DNA of 64,000 nucleotides from G965247265 sp965247265 (GCA_965247265.1 OZ252002.1:372001-436000); one strand, 5' to 3'; numbered from the stretch's first letter, positions 45,012 through 54,505 are shown. Notes: generated from the sequence alone by a model not told the origin. A program made the numbers and translations.

Positions 45012-46868
45012 CTAAAACATCTCTGAAGAATCAACATCAGTATCTGTATCAGCCTCTTTGGCGTTTCGAGTTGGAATAAAATCGCCGCAGATCATCTGAT
45101 CATAACTCATACCCGGACCTACCATTGGATAAACACCTGCATCGGGATCTATCATTACTTCTAAAAATGCAGGTCCCTTAAAGTCCATAAAATCTTGGAC
45201 AGTTTGCGCAAGTTTAGCCTTATCTTCTAAACGTTCAGCAAATTCATAACCATCGGCTTCAGCGGCTTTTACAAAATCTTTTTTATGCAATGACTTATCA
45301 CTGGCAGATAAGCGCCCTTTGAAAAATAATTTTTGCCACTGTTTGACCATGCCATCACCGAGATTATTCAAAATAACTATTTTTAATGGCAATTTATACG
45401 TCGTAACAGTTTCAAGTTCACCTAAATTCATGCGTATGCTGGCATCACCATCAATATCTATAACCATCAAGTCCGGCTTTGCAAATTGCGCACCGATTGC
45501 TGCAGGTAAACCAAAACCCATGGTTCCCATACTTCCGGAAGTTAACCATAGACGTGGCAATTTAAAATCAAAGTATTGTGCCGCCCACATTTGATGTTGA
45601 CCGACACCTGTACTAATAATCGCTTCGCCATTTGCGTACTTGTTAATCTCTTCTATAACTGCATAGGGTTGAATCTGGGTGCTTTGTTTATCGTAATTCA
45701 TTGCATAGGTTTTTTTCAGCTCTGCAAGATGCGCATGCCAAAACTCAAAATCATTTGAGTATTTATGCGTATTAACTCCGTAATTCAGCAGCTTATTAAA
45801 TGCCTGTGGCAACAATCCAATATGATGCCAATCAACAACTTTAACTTTGTGAATTTCTGAAGGATCTACATCAAAATGAGCGATAAATTTTGCTTTAGGT
45901 GCAAATTTATCAGGTACGGCAGCAACACGATCATCAAATCGTGCACCTATAGCGATTAAAAAATCACAATCATCTGCTGCGTAATTTGCAAACGCCGTAC
46001 CATGCATACCTAACATATGTAACGATCGATCAAGTGTGGTGTCATAAGCGCCTATACCCATCAAGGTGGTTACAACCGGTATTTTAAATTTATCGGCAAA
46101 TGCACGAAGTTCACCTGATGCATTTCCATTTATAACACCGCCACCTGCGTAAAAAAGTGGGCGTTTAGATTTTTCAAATGCTTTATAAAAAATATCGCAT
46201 TGTTCATCGGTAAGAACACTGTCTTCAATTTCATTGATGCGTTCGCGATAACCACGAATGGGTAAATGACCTTTACCTTTAAATACTCCCTCCCAGTTTT
46301 GTACATCTTTTGGAATATCAATTACCACAGGCCCAGGCCTACCTGTACGTGCAATTTCAAATGCAGTGCGCATGGTCGCCTCAAGCTTTTCTGGATCAGT
46401 AACCAGGAAAATATGTTTGGCAATAGCGCCCATAATGTTGGCAATAGGGGCTTCCTGAAATCCATCACTGCCAATAGCTGGGGTAGGAACTTGTCCGCTA
46501 ATTACGACAATAGGAATAGAGTCCGCCATACAGTCTCGAACCGGGGTAACCGTATTGGTCGCACCTGGCCCCGAGGTCACCATTACTACGCCAACCTTGC
46601 CGCTGGCTCGCGCATAACCCGATGCCATAAATCCGGCACCTTGTTCGTTTGCAGGAACGATTAGTGGAATGGAATCGTTTGTTTCAGCGTTAAAACGAAA
46701 AACTGCATCATAGGTTGGCAAAATGGCTCCACCACTGTAGCCAAATATTACATCTGTGCCTTCTTGGGCAAGCACTTGCATAATAATGTCAGATCCAGTC
46801 AACCTTGTACCTGCAAGCGGATGATCCATACCCACTTTGTTTTGATTTTTGGATAGTGCTTGCTGCAT
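45012..46868 (-). CDS. ilvB: Acetolactate synthase large subunit
   Basis: 618 aa from the ATG at 46868. ThDP enzyme: LTGSDIIMQVLAQEGTDVIFGYSGGAILP with the catalytic Glu in VPANEQGAGFMA, SGPGATNTVT, GQVPT, and the C-terminal ThDP motif IDGDASIRMNLGELETVTTY...ILNN. Makes acetolactate or acetohydroxybutyrate for branched-chain amino acids. No small regulatory subunit (ilvN/ilvH) or ilvC follows, unlike most gammaproteobacterial operons. It stands alone between the IS element and the apr promoter region. Confidence 0.92.
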   Translation of the reverse strand: MQQALSKNQNKVGMDHPLAGTRLTGSDIIMQVLAQEGTDVIFGYSGGAILPTYDAVFRFNAETNDSIPLIVPANEQGAGFMASGYARASGKVGVVMVTSGPGATNTVTPVRDCMADSIPIVVISGQVPTPAIGSDGFQEAPIANIMGAIAKHIFLVTDPEKLEATMRTAFEIARTGRPGPVVIDIPKDVQNWEGVFKGKGHLPIRGYRERINEIEDSVLTDEQCDIFYKAFEKSKRPLFYAGGGVINGNASGELRAFADKFKIPVVTTLMGIGAYDTTLDRSLHMLGMHGTAFANYAADDCDFLIAIGARFDDRVAAVPDKFAPKAKFIAHFDVDPSEIHKVKVVDWHHIGLLPQAFNKLLNYGVNTHKYSNDFEFWHAHLAELKKTYAMNYDKQSTQIQPYAVIEEINKYANGEAIISTGVGQHQMWAAQYFDFKLPRLWLTSGSMGTMGFGLPAAIGAQFAKPDLMVIDIDGDASIRMNLGELETVTTYKLPLKIVILNNLGDGMVKQWQKLFFKGRLSASDKSLHKKDFVKAAEADGYEFAERLEDKAKLAQTVQDFMDFKGPAFLEVMIDPDAGVYPMVGPGMSYDQMICGDFIPTRNAKEADTDTDVDSSEMF

Positions 46869-47402
46869 ATATTTTATTAACAAGTTTCCGCTCGAAGTCG
46901 TTGAAATATCAACTATAAATGGACTATAGCGTTAAATTGATAAGACTGCCAAGCCGTTTTGGATTAAGTCAATATAGATAATGTGAATTAAGAATTTGTT
47001 TCGTGAAGTTCTGCAGATTCGAAAACCATTAATGCAAGCAGGTCATCTCCTAATCCGATGTTTAATCATTCAAACTTTTTTGAAACCTGAATGCATGTGA
47101 CAATTTGATTGATTCATACAATCGAGCTTATTGATGGTAACAATGTTTTAAATAAGTTTTAAAAACTTATTAGGTCAAATCATTGCTGTAGGAATACCTA
47201 AAAGCTAATAGCTTTATTTTAATTGTGGTTAATACTAGGTGGTTCTTTATGGCTTCCAAAATTACACTTATATGTAGATAACATAATTGTTGATGATATA
47301 AGGTTACTTAAAATGGCTATAACTTTATTTATATTGAATTGATACGGATTAGCTAGCAAACTTGCGTCCCCAAAAATATAACTTAAGCGGAATTCCTAAA
47401 CA
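46869..47402. other. Intergenic region between ilvB and aprM
   Basis: 534 bp, AT-rich, no gene supported. It must hold the divergent promoters of ilvB and the apr operon. I could not locate a convincing dyad or -35/-10 pair. Confidence 0.4.
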
Positions 47403-48248
47403 ATGTTCTCAACTAATCCTTTCGCCGAACTCTCGACAGTAATTTCGCCATCAATCATACAGGGGTACATCGTACTCATGTTCATAATGGTTGTCGGTGG
47501 CACGATTCTCGACATGTTGCACAAAAAGAGTGCTAAGTACTTTTTTGAAAATGCTGAAAAAGCAAAAAAGAATGCTAAGCGTACTTTAGGTGGTGGAGAG
47601 AAGGTGTCAATGGCCGTAGCTACAGTGGGCAGTGAGGTTTTAACCTCGTCCGAATTTGCAAGCATACGACGTCGCCTGTCTCATCTGCTGACGATGTATG
47701 GATTTATGTCTTTTATCATTGCAACAGCTGTTTTGGTGTACAGCTACCCAAATGATGCCGCTGCCGGTATATGGCCTGTTGTTTGGCACATCGGTGCAAT
47801 CATGCTGTGTCTGGGTGGTTACTGGTTCTGGTTCTTCATCCGTGTAGACGTCTCTTCTGAAGGCGTGAAGTGGTACAACTTCAACGGTCGCGGCGACATT
47901 TTCATTGTCTCTCTGATCACCATGGCAACTTTCGCATTGCTATGGTCCGGTACACTGGCTAGCGGCGGCATACTGAATATGATCTTCCTTGTGCTGTTCA
48001 TTGCGTGTAGCACGATCCTGTTCAGCACGGTTCTATGGTCCAAGTTTGCTCACATGTTCTTCAAGCCAGCGGCCGCTTACCAGAAGCGTCTCGTCAAGGC
48101 TGACGGTTCTTATGAGAATCTGCCCGAACTAGGAGAGCTTTCGGATCCTGCCTTACAGGCAAAATTTCCGGATATCGCGGAATATATGGGCGACAACCCA
48201 CCCAACATGGGGCTTGGAATCAATAGTGAAGCCCCACGCCATTATTAA
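47403..48248 (+). CDS. aprM: AprM, membrane anchor of adenylylsulfate reductase
   Basis: 281 aa with about five to six membrane helices (near 20-42, 97-117, 128-150, 166-184, 190-212) and a cytoplasmic end. Gene order aprM-aprB-aprA and sequence (WHIGAIMLCLGGYWFWFFIRVDV) identify it as the AprM-type anchor found in some sulfur-oxidising bacteria in place of QmoABC. It is thought to pass electrons from AprBA to the quinone pool. No haem-ligand pattern is obvious. Start of the apr operon. Confidence 0.88.
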   Translation: MFSTNPFAELSTVISPSIIQGYIVLMFIMVVGGTILDMLHKKSAKYFFENAEKAKKNAKRTLGGGEKVSMAVATVGSEVLTSSEFASIRRRLSHLLTMYGFMSFIIATAVLVYSYPNDAAAGIWPVVWHIGAIMLCLGGYWFWFFIRVDVSSEGVKWYNFNGRGDIFIVSLITMATFALLWSGTLASGGILNMIFLVLFIACSTILFSTVLWSKFAHMFFKPAAAYQKRLVKADGSYENLPELGELSDPALQAKFPDIAEYMGDNPPNMGLGINSEAPRHY

Positions 48249-48284
48249 TTCTTATCAGTAACGAATTTTAGAGAGAGAAATATT

Positions 48285-48767
48285 ATGCCTACTTTTGTAT
48301 ACATGACTCGTTGCGATGGCTGTGGACATTGCGTTGATATCTGCCCTTCAGACATCATGCACATCGACACAACTACCCGACGTGCTTATAACATTGAGCC
48401 AAACATGTGCTGGGAGTGTTACTCCTGTGTTAAGGCTTGTCCCCACGACGCGATTGACGTTCGAGGTTATGCAGACTTCGCCCCACTGGGCCACTCGGTA
48501 CGAGTAATCCGTGATGAGGAAAAAGGTGTCATTGCCTGGCGCATCAAATCCCACAACGGTAAAAAAGACATGAGCCTGCTGGCGCCTATCACAACAAAGC
48601 CTTGGGGTACAGCAATCCCTCAGCTGTCTGATGAATCTGCTCCAAGTAAGGAAATGCGTGATAGTCAATTACTTTTCAACGAGCCAAAATACGTTCGCAT
48701 GGACGATGGTGGGCTGCACACGCTTGAGTCAAACGGCTTAGAGATGAAATTAGGAGTGTACTACTAA
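48285..48767 (+). CDS. aprB: Adenylylsulfate reductase beta subunit (ferredoxin-like)
   Basis: 160 aa. Two [4Fe-4S] clusters: C10-x2-C13-x2-C16-x3-C20-P and C42-x2-C45-x2-C48-x3-C52-P, then a C-terminal extension that wraps the alpha subunit. SD AGAGAGAAA upstream. Stop overlaps the aprA start by one base (TAATG). G+C and codon choice are clearly higher than in neighbours, as expected of a highly expressed energy gene. Confidence 0.96.
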   Translation: MPTFVYMTRCDGCGHCVDICPSDIMHIDTTTRRAYNIEPNMCWECYSCVKACPHDAIDVRGYADFAPLGHSVRVIRDEEKGVIAWRIKSHNGKKDMSLLAPITTKPWGTAIPQLSDESAPSKEMRDSQLLFNEPKYVRMDDGGLHTLESNGLEMKLGVYY

Positions 48768-50653
48768 TGGGTTACAAAACTATTGTTGAAGACAATATCG
48801 ACGTTTTGGTCGCTGGCGCTGGTATGGCGGGTACGGGTGCTGCTTTTGAGGCCCGATACTGGGGTCAGGATAAGAAAATTGTTATTGCCGAGAAGGCTAA
48901 CATCGATCGTTCAGGTGCAGTTGCGCAGGGGCTCTATGCAATCAACACCTACATGGGAACTCGTTGGGGTGAAAACAACCCTGAGGATCACGTTCGTTAC
49001 GCGCGTATCGACCTGATGGGTATAGTTCGTGAAGACTTGCTGTTTGATATGGCTCGTCACGTAGACTCAGCGGTTCACCAGTTCGAAGAATGGGGTTTAC
49101 CACTGATGCGTGACCCTAAGACGGGTGCTTATCAGCGTGAAGGCCGATGGCAGATTATGATTCACGGTGAATCCTACAAGCCTATCGTAGCTGAAGCCGC
49201 AAAGAAATCGGCAGACAAAGTATTCAACCGTATCTGCGTAACCCATCTGTTGATGGACGATTCAAAAGAAAATCGCGTTGGGGGTGCTGTTGGCTTCAAT
49301 GTGCGTACAGGTAACTACCACGTATTCAAATCCAAAACGGTTATCTGTGCTGCCGGTGGCGCCTCGAACATCTTTAAGCCACTCTCGGTTGGTGAAGGTG
49401 CGGGTCGTGTCTGGTATGCGCCATGGTCATCGGGTTCAGCTTATGGTTTGATGATTGGCGCTGGCGCCAAAATGACACAGATGGAAAACCGCATTGTATT
49501 GGCACGTTTCAAGGACGGTTACGGTCCAGTGGGGGCATACTTCCTCCACCTTAAGACCTACACACAGAACGGTGTCGGTGAAGAGTATGAATCAAAGTGG
49601 TGGCCACAACTTCAAGAGATGGTAGGTAAGGAATACCTGGATCCGGAAGTTTCGCATTTAACCCATCGCCCAATTCCGACTTGTCTGCGTAACCATTGCA
49701 TCATCTCTGAAGTAAATGCGGGTCGTGGTCCGATTCACATGGTGACCATGGAAGCGTTCCAGGATCCTCATCTTGAAGAGATCGGTTGGCACAACTTCTT
49801 GGGCATGACGGTTGGTCAGGCTGTACTTTGGGCGGCTACTGACGTAGATCCTAAGTACGAGAATCCTGAGCTAGCTACCTCAGAGCCATATGTAATGGGT
49901 TCACACGCTACCGGCTGCGGTGCATGGGTTTCAGGTCCAGAAGATTTGTCACCACCAGAGTACTACTGGGGCTACAACCGTATGACTACAATCGAAGGTC
50001 TGTTCGGTGCAGGTGATGCTGCCGGTGGTACACCACACGCATTCTCTTCTGGTTCCTTCACTGAAGGTCGCCTGGCTGCCAAGGCAGCCTGCATGTACAT
50101 CGACGATGGCAAGGCAGAAGGTATCCAGGTTTCTCAGCAGCAAATTGATAAGCGCGGGGAAGAAATCTTCAAGCCGCTTGAGCACTACACGGTTAACCGC
50201 AACGAGATCACTGCGGGTGATGTTAACCCTAATTACATCAACCCACGTCAGGGTCTTGATCGCTTGCAGAAGCTGATGGACGAGTACGGCGGTGGTGTAA
50301 CTGTTAGCTACATGACCAACGAAAAGCTGCTCAACATCGGTCTAATGAAGATGAAAGCGCTTGAGGAAGATTTGGACAAGATTGCTGCAGAGAACATTCA
50401 TGAACTACTTCGTGCATGGGAACTGAAGCATCGTCATCTTACCTCTGAGGCCGTCTTGCAACACACTTTATTCCGCAAGGAAACCCGTTGGCCGGGTTAC
50501 TACTACCGTGGTGACTTCATGAAGGTGGATGACGCTAACTGGCATGTACTAACCGTTTCTCGCCGTGATCCAGAAACCGGTGAGTACACCATGGAAAAAG
50601 CACCTTGTTATCACCTAGTTGGTGATGAAGAGAAAAAGGCTGCAGCTGCATAA
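48767..50653 (+). CDS. aprA: Adenylylsulfate reductase alpha subunit (FAD)
   Basis: 628 aa. FAD-binding VLVAGAGMAGTGAAFEARYWG, VAQGLYAINTYMG, MIHGESYKPIVAEAAKK, AAGGASNIFKP, ENRIVLARFKDGYGPVGAYFLHLKTYT and ATGCGAWVSGPEDLSP, all hallmarks of AprA. In sulfur oxidisers it makes APS from sulfite and AMP; ATP is then formed by sulfurylase or APAT (not in this window). Complete, with strong codon bias and a clear terminator 54 bp after the stop. Confidence 0.97.
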   Translation: MGYKTIVEDNIDVLVAGAGMAGTGAAFEARYWGQDKKIVIAEKANIDRSGAVAQGLYAINTYMGTRWGENNPEDHVRYARIDLMGIVREDLLFDMARHVDSAVHQFEEWGLPLMRDPKTGAYQREGRWQIMIHGESYKPIVAEAAKKSADKVFNRICVTHLLMDDSKENRVGGAVGFNVRTGNYHVFKSKTVICAAGGASNIFKPLSVGEGAGRVWYAPWSSGSAYGLMIGAGAKMTQMENRIVLARFKDGYGPVGAYFLHLKTYTQNGVGEEYESKWWPQLQEMVGKEYLDPEVSHLTHRPIPTCLRNHCIISEVNAGRGPIHMVTMEAFQDPHLEEIGWHNFLGMTVGQAVLWAATDVDPKYENPELATSEPYVMGSHATGCGAWVSGPEDLSPPEYYWGYNRMTTIEGLFGAGDAAGGTPHAFSSGSFTEGRLAAKAACMYIDDGKAEGIQVSQQQIDKRGEEIFKPLEHYTVNRNEITAGDVNPNYINPRQGLDRLQKLMDEYGGGVTVSYMTNEKLLNIGLMKMKALEEDLDKIAAENIHELLRAWELKHRHLTSEAVLQHTLFRKETRWPGYYYRGDFMKVDDANWHVLTVSRRDPETGEYTMEKAPCYHLVGDEEKKAAAA

Positions 50654-50706
50654 TTAAGTCATGAGGATAAGGGGTCACCAATCTTGGCGATCCCTTACAC
50701 TTCATC

Positions 50707-50759
50707 GCTTTAACTAAAAAAAACCAACAGTTATTCAGTTGGTCTTTTTTAGTTAAAGC
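50707..50759. terminator. Terminator of the apr operon, bidirectional
   Basis: Near-perfect inverted repeat with arms of 22 bases (left GCTTTAACTAAAAAA..ACCAAC, right GTTGGT..TTTTTTAGTTAAAGC, one mismatch) and a 9-base loop. The ACCAAC/GTTGGT core is followed by CTTTTTT on the plus strand and by an equivalent T run on the minus strand. Confidence 0.92.
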
Positions 50760-50797
50760 TCAATCAAAATTGTAACCACACACACCGTAGAATTTTC

Positions 50798-51148
50798 ATG
50801 AACATTATTAAAAAATCAGACGACGAAATCTTGGAAATTGCGCATCCGATGTGGGACGACCTCGTCAAGCATTCCAACGCAGGTGAATATGGCAAATTTA
50901 TACGTAAGTTTTCCTATGATTTGCTGCTTGGCCTTAATGAAGTTGAAGTCGGCAAACAGTTTGCCAAAAGTGTGCTGACAAGAAATTTAAATACAGATTA
51001 TGACTATCTTGGCATTATTCGACGAGGTGAGCATGTGACGATTTTATATCGCGTAACCAGTTCCAAGAAAGAAGGCGAGTGGCTTGGGCGTCTCGTGCTG
51101 GGCTACGAGAAAGGCGAAATAAAGATTTTCGGTGCATCTGTCTTCTGA
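50798..51148 (+). CDS. Unknown protein, first of the apr-downstream gene group
   Basis: 116 aa, soluble, no signal. Begins MNIIKKSDDEILEIAHPMWDDLV, then a NAGEYGKFIRKFS segment, and ends VLGYEKGEIKIFGASVF. The pattern of helix followed by four or five short beta strands (TILYRVTS, LGRLVLGYE) resembles small SnoaL/NTF2-like or cystatin-like folds, but no motif fixes a family. G+C close to that of apr. It may be cotranscribed with the SlyD-like gene 57 bp downstream. Confidence 0.65.
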   Translation: MNIIKKSDDEILEIAHPMWDDLVKHSNAGEYGKFIRKFSYDLLLGLNEVEVGKQFAKSVLTRNLNTDYDYLGIIRRGEHVTILYRVTSSKKEGEWLGRLVLGYEKGEIKIFGASVF

Positions 51149-51205
51149 TCAATTAAACTGAATATACTTTATTTCTTCTGCGAAAAACGGCATGGAAATA
51201 CAAAC

Positions 51206-51745
51206 ATGAATGAAATTATTAAAAAGGTTGTCAAAGACGGAAAGTTTGTTGAATTGACATACAAAGTCATTGACTCTAAATCAGAGGCTATTCTAACCAG
51301 TGTCGAGTTCCCAATTGGCTATATTCATGGGGTTACTGAAGCCCTCGCACCACAAGTGACTACAGAACTGGAAGGCAAAGTAGTCGGAGACGTGATTGAC
51401 GTACCCATCGACTGCAATAAGTTGTATGGCCCAAGAGATGAATCTTTAGTTTTTACTGACCATATTGATAACGTCCCTGAAGAGTATCGTGAAGTAGGTA
51501 TGTCGATACTGATGGAAAACGAACAGGGCAACACTAAAAGCTTTCTTGTCACTCGAGTTGACGAAAAGTCGGTTACCATTGATGGTAATAATCCACTCTG
51601 TGAACGAGAGGTTATTTTTAAACTTGAGATTCTAACGGTGCGCGATGCGACAGATGAAGAAATTGAAGTGGGTGGTCCTGTTGATGCTGAACCTGATATC
51701 AGTGAGATCGTAGGATTAAACCAAAAAGTACAACCGATTAATTAG
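51206..51745 (+). CDS. FKBP/SlyD-like peptidyl-prolyl isomerase
   Basis: 179 aa. Starts KKVVKDGKFVELTYKVIDSKSEAIL, an FKBP N-terminal strand pattern; an insert-in-flap region with YGPRDESLVFT (SlyD has YGxxDxxLV) and NPLCEREVIFKLEILTVRDATDEE (SlyD NHPLAGxxLxFxVEVxxVRxATxEE). So a folding helper of SlyD type, without a His-rich tail. The TAG stop lies in the terminal repeat of a MITE-like element, so the C-terminus may have been redefined by the insertion. Possibly assists maturation of apr products. Confidence 0.8.
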   Translation: MNEIIKKVVKDGKFVELTYKVIDSKSEAILTSVEFPIGYIHGVTEALAPQVTTELEGKVVGDVIDVPIDCNKLYGPRDESLVFTDHIDNVPEEYREVGMSILMENEQGNTKSFLVTRVDEKSVTIDGNNPLCEREVIFKLEILTVRDATDEEIEVGGPVDAEPDISEIVGLNQKVQPIN

Positions 51746-51886
51746 AACCTATCTCTAAATTAATTTTTTGTGTTCAAGCGAGGCCCGAGATTTTCGAAAA
51801 GCGCAGTTTACACGTAGGTAAATGAGCATTTAAGAAAAGCGAGAACGACGCATCAACGCAAAAAATTAATTTAGAGATAGGCTCTA
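51743..51886. mobile_element. MITE-like element with long inverted repeats
   Basis: 144 bp bounded by near-identical inverted repeats of about 28 bases: left TTAGAACCTATCTCTAAATT... and right reading inward CTAGAGCCTATCTCTAAATT..., each running on into AATTTTTTG. The interior has no gene but has a hairpin (GTTTAC/GTAAAT). Features fit a non-autonomous miniature transposon. No clear target-site duplication. It starts on the stop codon of the SlyD-like gene. Confidence 0.75.
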
Positions 51887-51928
51887 GTTTCTAATTAGTA
51901 AGTGATGTTGATCTGACGGAGAAACATT

Positions 51929-53038
51929 TTGCCCCAAAACCTGTATGCTGAAACTCTGTTAACACCAGGCCTGGGCGTGCCGATAGCATGGCGGTTCCAA
52001 AATAAAGCGCAGCATCTCATTGATCTACTTGATAGCGATTCACCGGTATGTGGCGCACTTTCTCAGGCAATTGACCGTTATGGTGATACTTTCTTTGAGT
52101 TAACCGCTAACAAAGAAACGCTGATTGAATGGGCTAATTCTCAGGCTACCTTGCAAGACGCACCGGATGTACGAGAATTGCGTCTTGGTGGTGCACATGT
52201 ATTCCAACAAGTCATTGAGCTGTTCCAGAGAATGCAAATGATGGTCGAAAAAGAAGACGACCCTGTCAAATGGTCTGCTGTTCATCACAACATAGGTGAT
52301 GTGATGGGTTTCATCGGACAACGTAGTGGGAGCTCACACTTTCTTGAGCAAGCTGCTATGTCTTATGAACAGGCACTGGAAACTCGTACCTTTGAAGAGA
52401 CTCCATTCGAGTGGGCAAGCACTCAATATAACCTCGGGGTGGTTATGCAAACACTCGGTCAACTTGAGGATGATGCTCATATTTTAAAGCAGGCAGGTGA
52501 AACCTATAAACAAGCTTCTACTGCCTTGAAGAGAGATGAACGCCCAGATGATTGGGCAGCTGCCTTGTGTAGTGTTGGCAATGTGCTGTGTTTACTGGGC
52601 ATGCATCGCAGAGGGCCTCGCACCTTGGAGCAGGCGGTCGTGGTGATGCGTAATGCCATGGTTGAGCGCACGCCTGACAAATCAGCCTATGGTTGGGCGA
52701 TTACGCAAAACAACCTGGCAGCTGCATTACAGGCATTGGGTATACATGAAGAAGACATTCAATCACTTGAAGAATCGATCCCTATTTATGATGCAACCTT
52801 AAAGGCATTACCGAAAGATGAAGTGCCTATGATGTGGGCAATGGTCACCGCAAATCGTGCTTCTGCAATGCACGCACTTGCAGCAGAGTCGGATTATGTC
52901 GACATGGCATTAATGGCGGCATCTGAATTTGATAAGGTGGCTGAATTGTTTGCCAGTGCAGAATTGACGCGTTATCAGCAATTGGCTGAAGAACGAAGAG
53001 ATCAATCTAAAGAGTTAGTGAAATTACTTGAGATGTAA
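51929..53038 (+). CDS. TPR-like repeat protein
   Basis: 369 aa from a TTG with GGAG 9 bases upstream. From about residue 95 on there are helical repeats of 40-45 residues with the recurrent pattern W...hhNLGxVhxxLGx..xD...LEQAxxxYxxAL (for example EWASTQYNLGVVMQTLGQ and GWAITQNNLAAALQALGI). These resemble TPR repeats of the kind seen with CHAT/NB-ARC neighbours, but no such partner is present. A protein-protein scaffold is likely; the partner is unknown. It lies in the apr-downstream group. Confidence 0.8.
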   Translation: MPQNLYAETLLTPGLGVPIAWRFQNKAQHLIDLLDSDSPVCGALSQAIDRYGDTFFELTANKETLIEWANSQATLQDAPDVRELRLGGAHVFQQVIELFQRMQMMVEKEDDPVKWSAVHHNIGDVMGFIGQRSGSSHFLEQAAMSYEQALETRTFEETPFEWASTQYNLGVVMQTLGQLEDDAHILKQAGETYKQASTALKRDERPDDWAAALCSVGNVLCLLGMHRRGPRTLEQAVVVMRNAMVERTPDKSAYGWAITQNNLAAALQALGIHEEDIQSLEESIPIYDATLKALPKDEVPMMWAMVTANRASAMHALAAESDYVDMALMAASEFDKVAELFASAELTRYQQLAEERRDQSKELVKLLEM

Positions 53039-53114
53039 TTTAGCTCTCATAACACAACACCAGATCGGCGGGAACGCTGTATTATTCGTAGCCTGAAACG
53101 AGAGGAAATTCTTC

Positions 53115-53441
53115 ATGCCACAATACATTTTCATTTACCTTGGGGGCGATTACCCTGACAACCCTGAAGAAGGTAAGAAGCACTTTGAGCAATACCAGGG
53201 ATGGTTATCCGCTTTAGGTGATGCCGTTGTTAGTCCTGCCATACCTTTTAAGGATACCCATACAGTGCATCCTGATGGCAAGACGGAGCAAGGAACGACC
53301 ACACTCATGTCGGGTATGAGCTTCCTCAAGTTTGAATCAATGGAGGCCGCACTTGAGGCAGCAAAATCCTGTCCGTTCCGGGACATTAACGGCACACTCG
53401 AAGTCTCTGAAATGATAGCAATGTCTACGACTGGGCATTAG
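53115..53441 (+). CDS. YCII/DGPF-like small protein
   Basis: 108 aa. Starts MPQYIFIYLGGDYPDNPEEGKKHFEQYQGWLSALGDAVVSPAIPFKD and ends with MSFLKFESMEAALEAAKSCPF, the ferredoxin-like alpha/beta pattern of YCII-related proteins (dimeric, possible hydrolase or small-molecule sensor). SD GAGAGGAAA upstream. Soluble. Assignment by pattern only. Confidence 0.7.
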   Translation: MPQYIFIYLGGDYPDNPEEGKKHFEQYQGWLSALGDAVVSPAIPFKDTHTVHPDGKTEQGTTTLMSGMSFLKFESMEAALEAAKSCPFRDINGTLEVSEMIAMSTTGH

Positions 53442-53518
53442 GCCAGTTGAATTAGACAAGTCTTACAAAGCCGTACCAATTCGTCTGGCTAAAACACCTG
53501 TAACTCATTCACACCTAT

Positions 53519-53830
53519 ATGTCGCACAAGTTGATTCAAAAACATTTTTTGCACGGCACGCAAGAGTTCGAATTATTGGATGATTTGATCAAAGTAAGAA
53601 TCAATAGTCTCTTGAAGGGGAAAAAAGAGCTTGATATTGAGTTAGCAATACTCAACCCTGAGCCAGTGATCAGTGACTCGAGGCTGCATTTTAATAGTCG
53701 TGTGAAGTGTGGGCCGCTGATTTCTCTATATTTGAACAAACCTAATACTGAAGAATTTAACGCCTTTGTTGATGCCGTCAAAGCTAAAGCTAAGATGGAA
53801 TATGATGCTTTTGCTGGACTAAATAACTAG
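53519..53830 (+). CDS. Unknown protein, paralog of the next gene
   Basis: 103 aa. Pattern KLIQKHFLHGTQEFELLDDLIKVRI...LNPEPVI...LHFNSRV...LNKPNTEEFNAFVDAVK. The same positions recur in 53876-54505, giving about 40 percent identity by eye over 100 residues. So this is a one-domain version of that protein. Predicted beta-rich N-terminus and C-terminal helix, similar in style to PH/bPH-like domains. No function assigned. The start lacks a strong SD. Confidence 0.68.
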   Translation: MSHKLIQKHFLHGTQEFELLDDLIKVRINSLLKGKKELDIELAILNPEPVISDSRLHFNSRVKCGPLISLYLNKPNTEEFNAFVDAVKAKAKMEYDAFAGLNN

Positions 53831-53875
53831 TCTGCGGCCTTGGTATTTCTTTAACGCATTAATACTCTGAATGAT

Positions 53876-54505
53876 ATGAGCACCAAACTCACTCAAAAGC
53901 ACCTGCTTAAAGCTACTCGCGAATATGAGATCATCGGCGATCAGGTCAATATCCGCATTAAATCTCGTTTTAAACAAGAAACGCATAGTGTCACGCTGGC
54001 AGTACTCAATCCTGAGCCTGTCATCACTCGTTTACACCTGGAATTCCATAGTCGTGTAAATGGTGAGGCACTGTTATCCCTGGCGTTGTCTCGACCAAAC
54101 GTGACCGAATTTAATGACTTTGTGAACACACTTAAGCAAAGGGCGCAGGCAGAATACAATGCTATTTCCGGGATTAGTGTTGCAGCTAAACCCGCTACAC
54201 TTAATGGCAATTTATATGAGGAACCACCCGAGTTCAATGAACTTACCCCCGCAGATATCAGCAAAGTCAAGACAGTCAACGTTGAAAGAATCGAGAATGC
54301 GATTAGCATGCTGGAAACTTATGTAAACAATGAAGAAATCCAACCTCTGATGACTGCCTTAGATTCACTCAAACAGGCCCCGCAAGATCACTCGAGATTG
54401 GTTGAGGTCGCTACAGTCTTTAACGAACTCGGATCAAGCCAAGGCGCGGTTTTAACCTACGCACCTTATATTAGTATCATGTTGTCAGATGATCCATTTG
54501 GGTGA
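53876..54505 (+). CDS. Unknown two-domain protein, paralog of the previous gene
   Basis: 209 aa. N-terminal domain (1-100) is the paralog of the upstream 103-aa protein (KLTQKHLLKATREYEIIGDQVNIRI...LNPEPVITRLHLEFHSRV). A linker rich in Pro/Glu follows (PPEFNELTPAD), then a helical C-terminal domain (about 135-205) with YVNNEEIQPLMTALDSLKQAPQD. Probably arose by tandem duplication followed by fusion or by domain loss in the other copy. Soluble; role unknown. Confidence 0.7.
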   Translation: MSTKLTQKHLLKATREYEIIGDQVNIRIKSRFKQETHSVTLAVLNPEPVITRLHLEFHSRVNGEALLSLALSRPNVTEFNDFVNTLKQRAQAEYNAISGISVAAKPATLNGNLYEEPPEFNELTPADISKVKTVNVERIENAISMLETYVNNEEIQPLMTALDSLKQAPQDHSRLVEVATVFNELGSSQGAVLTYAPYISIMLSDDPFG

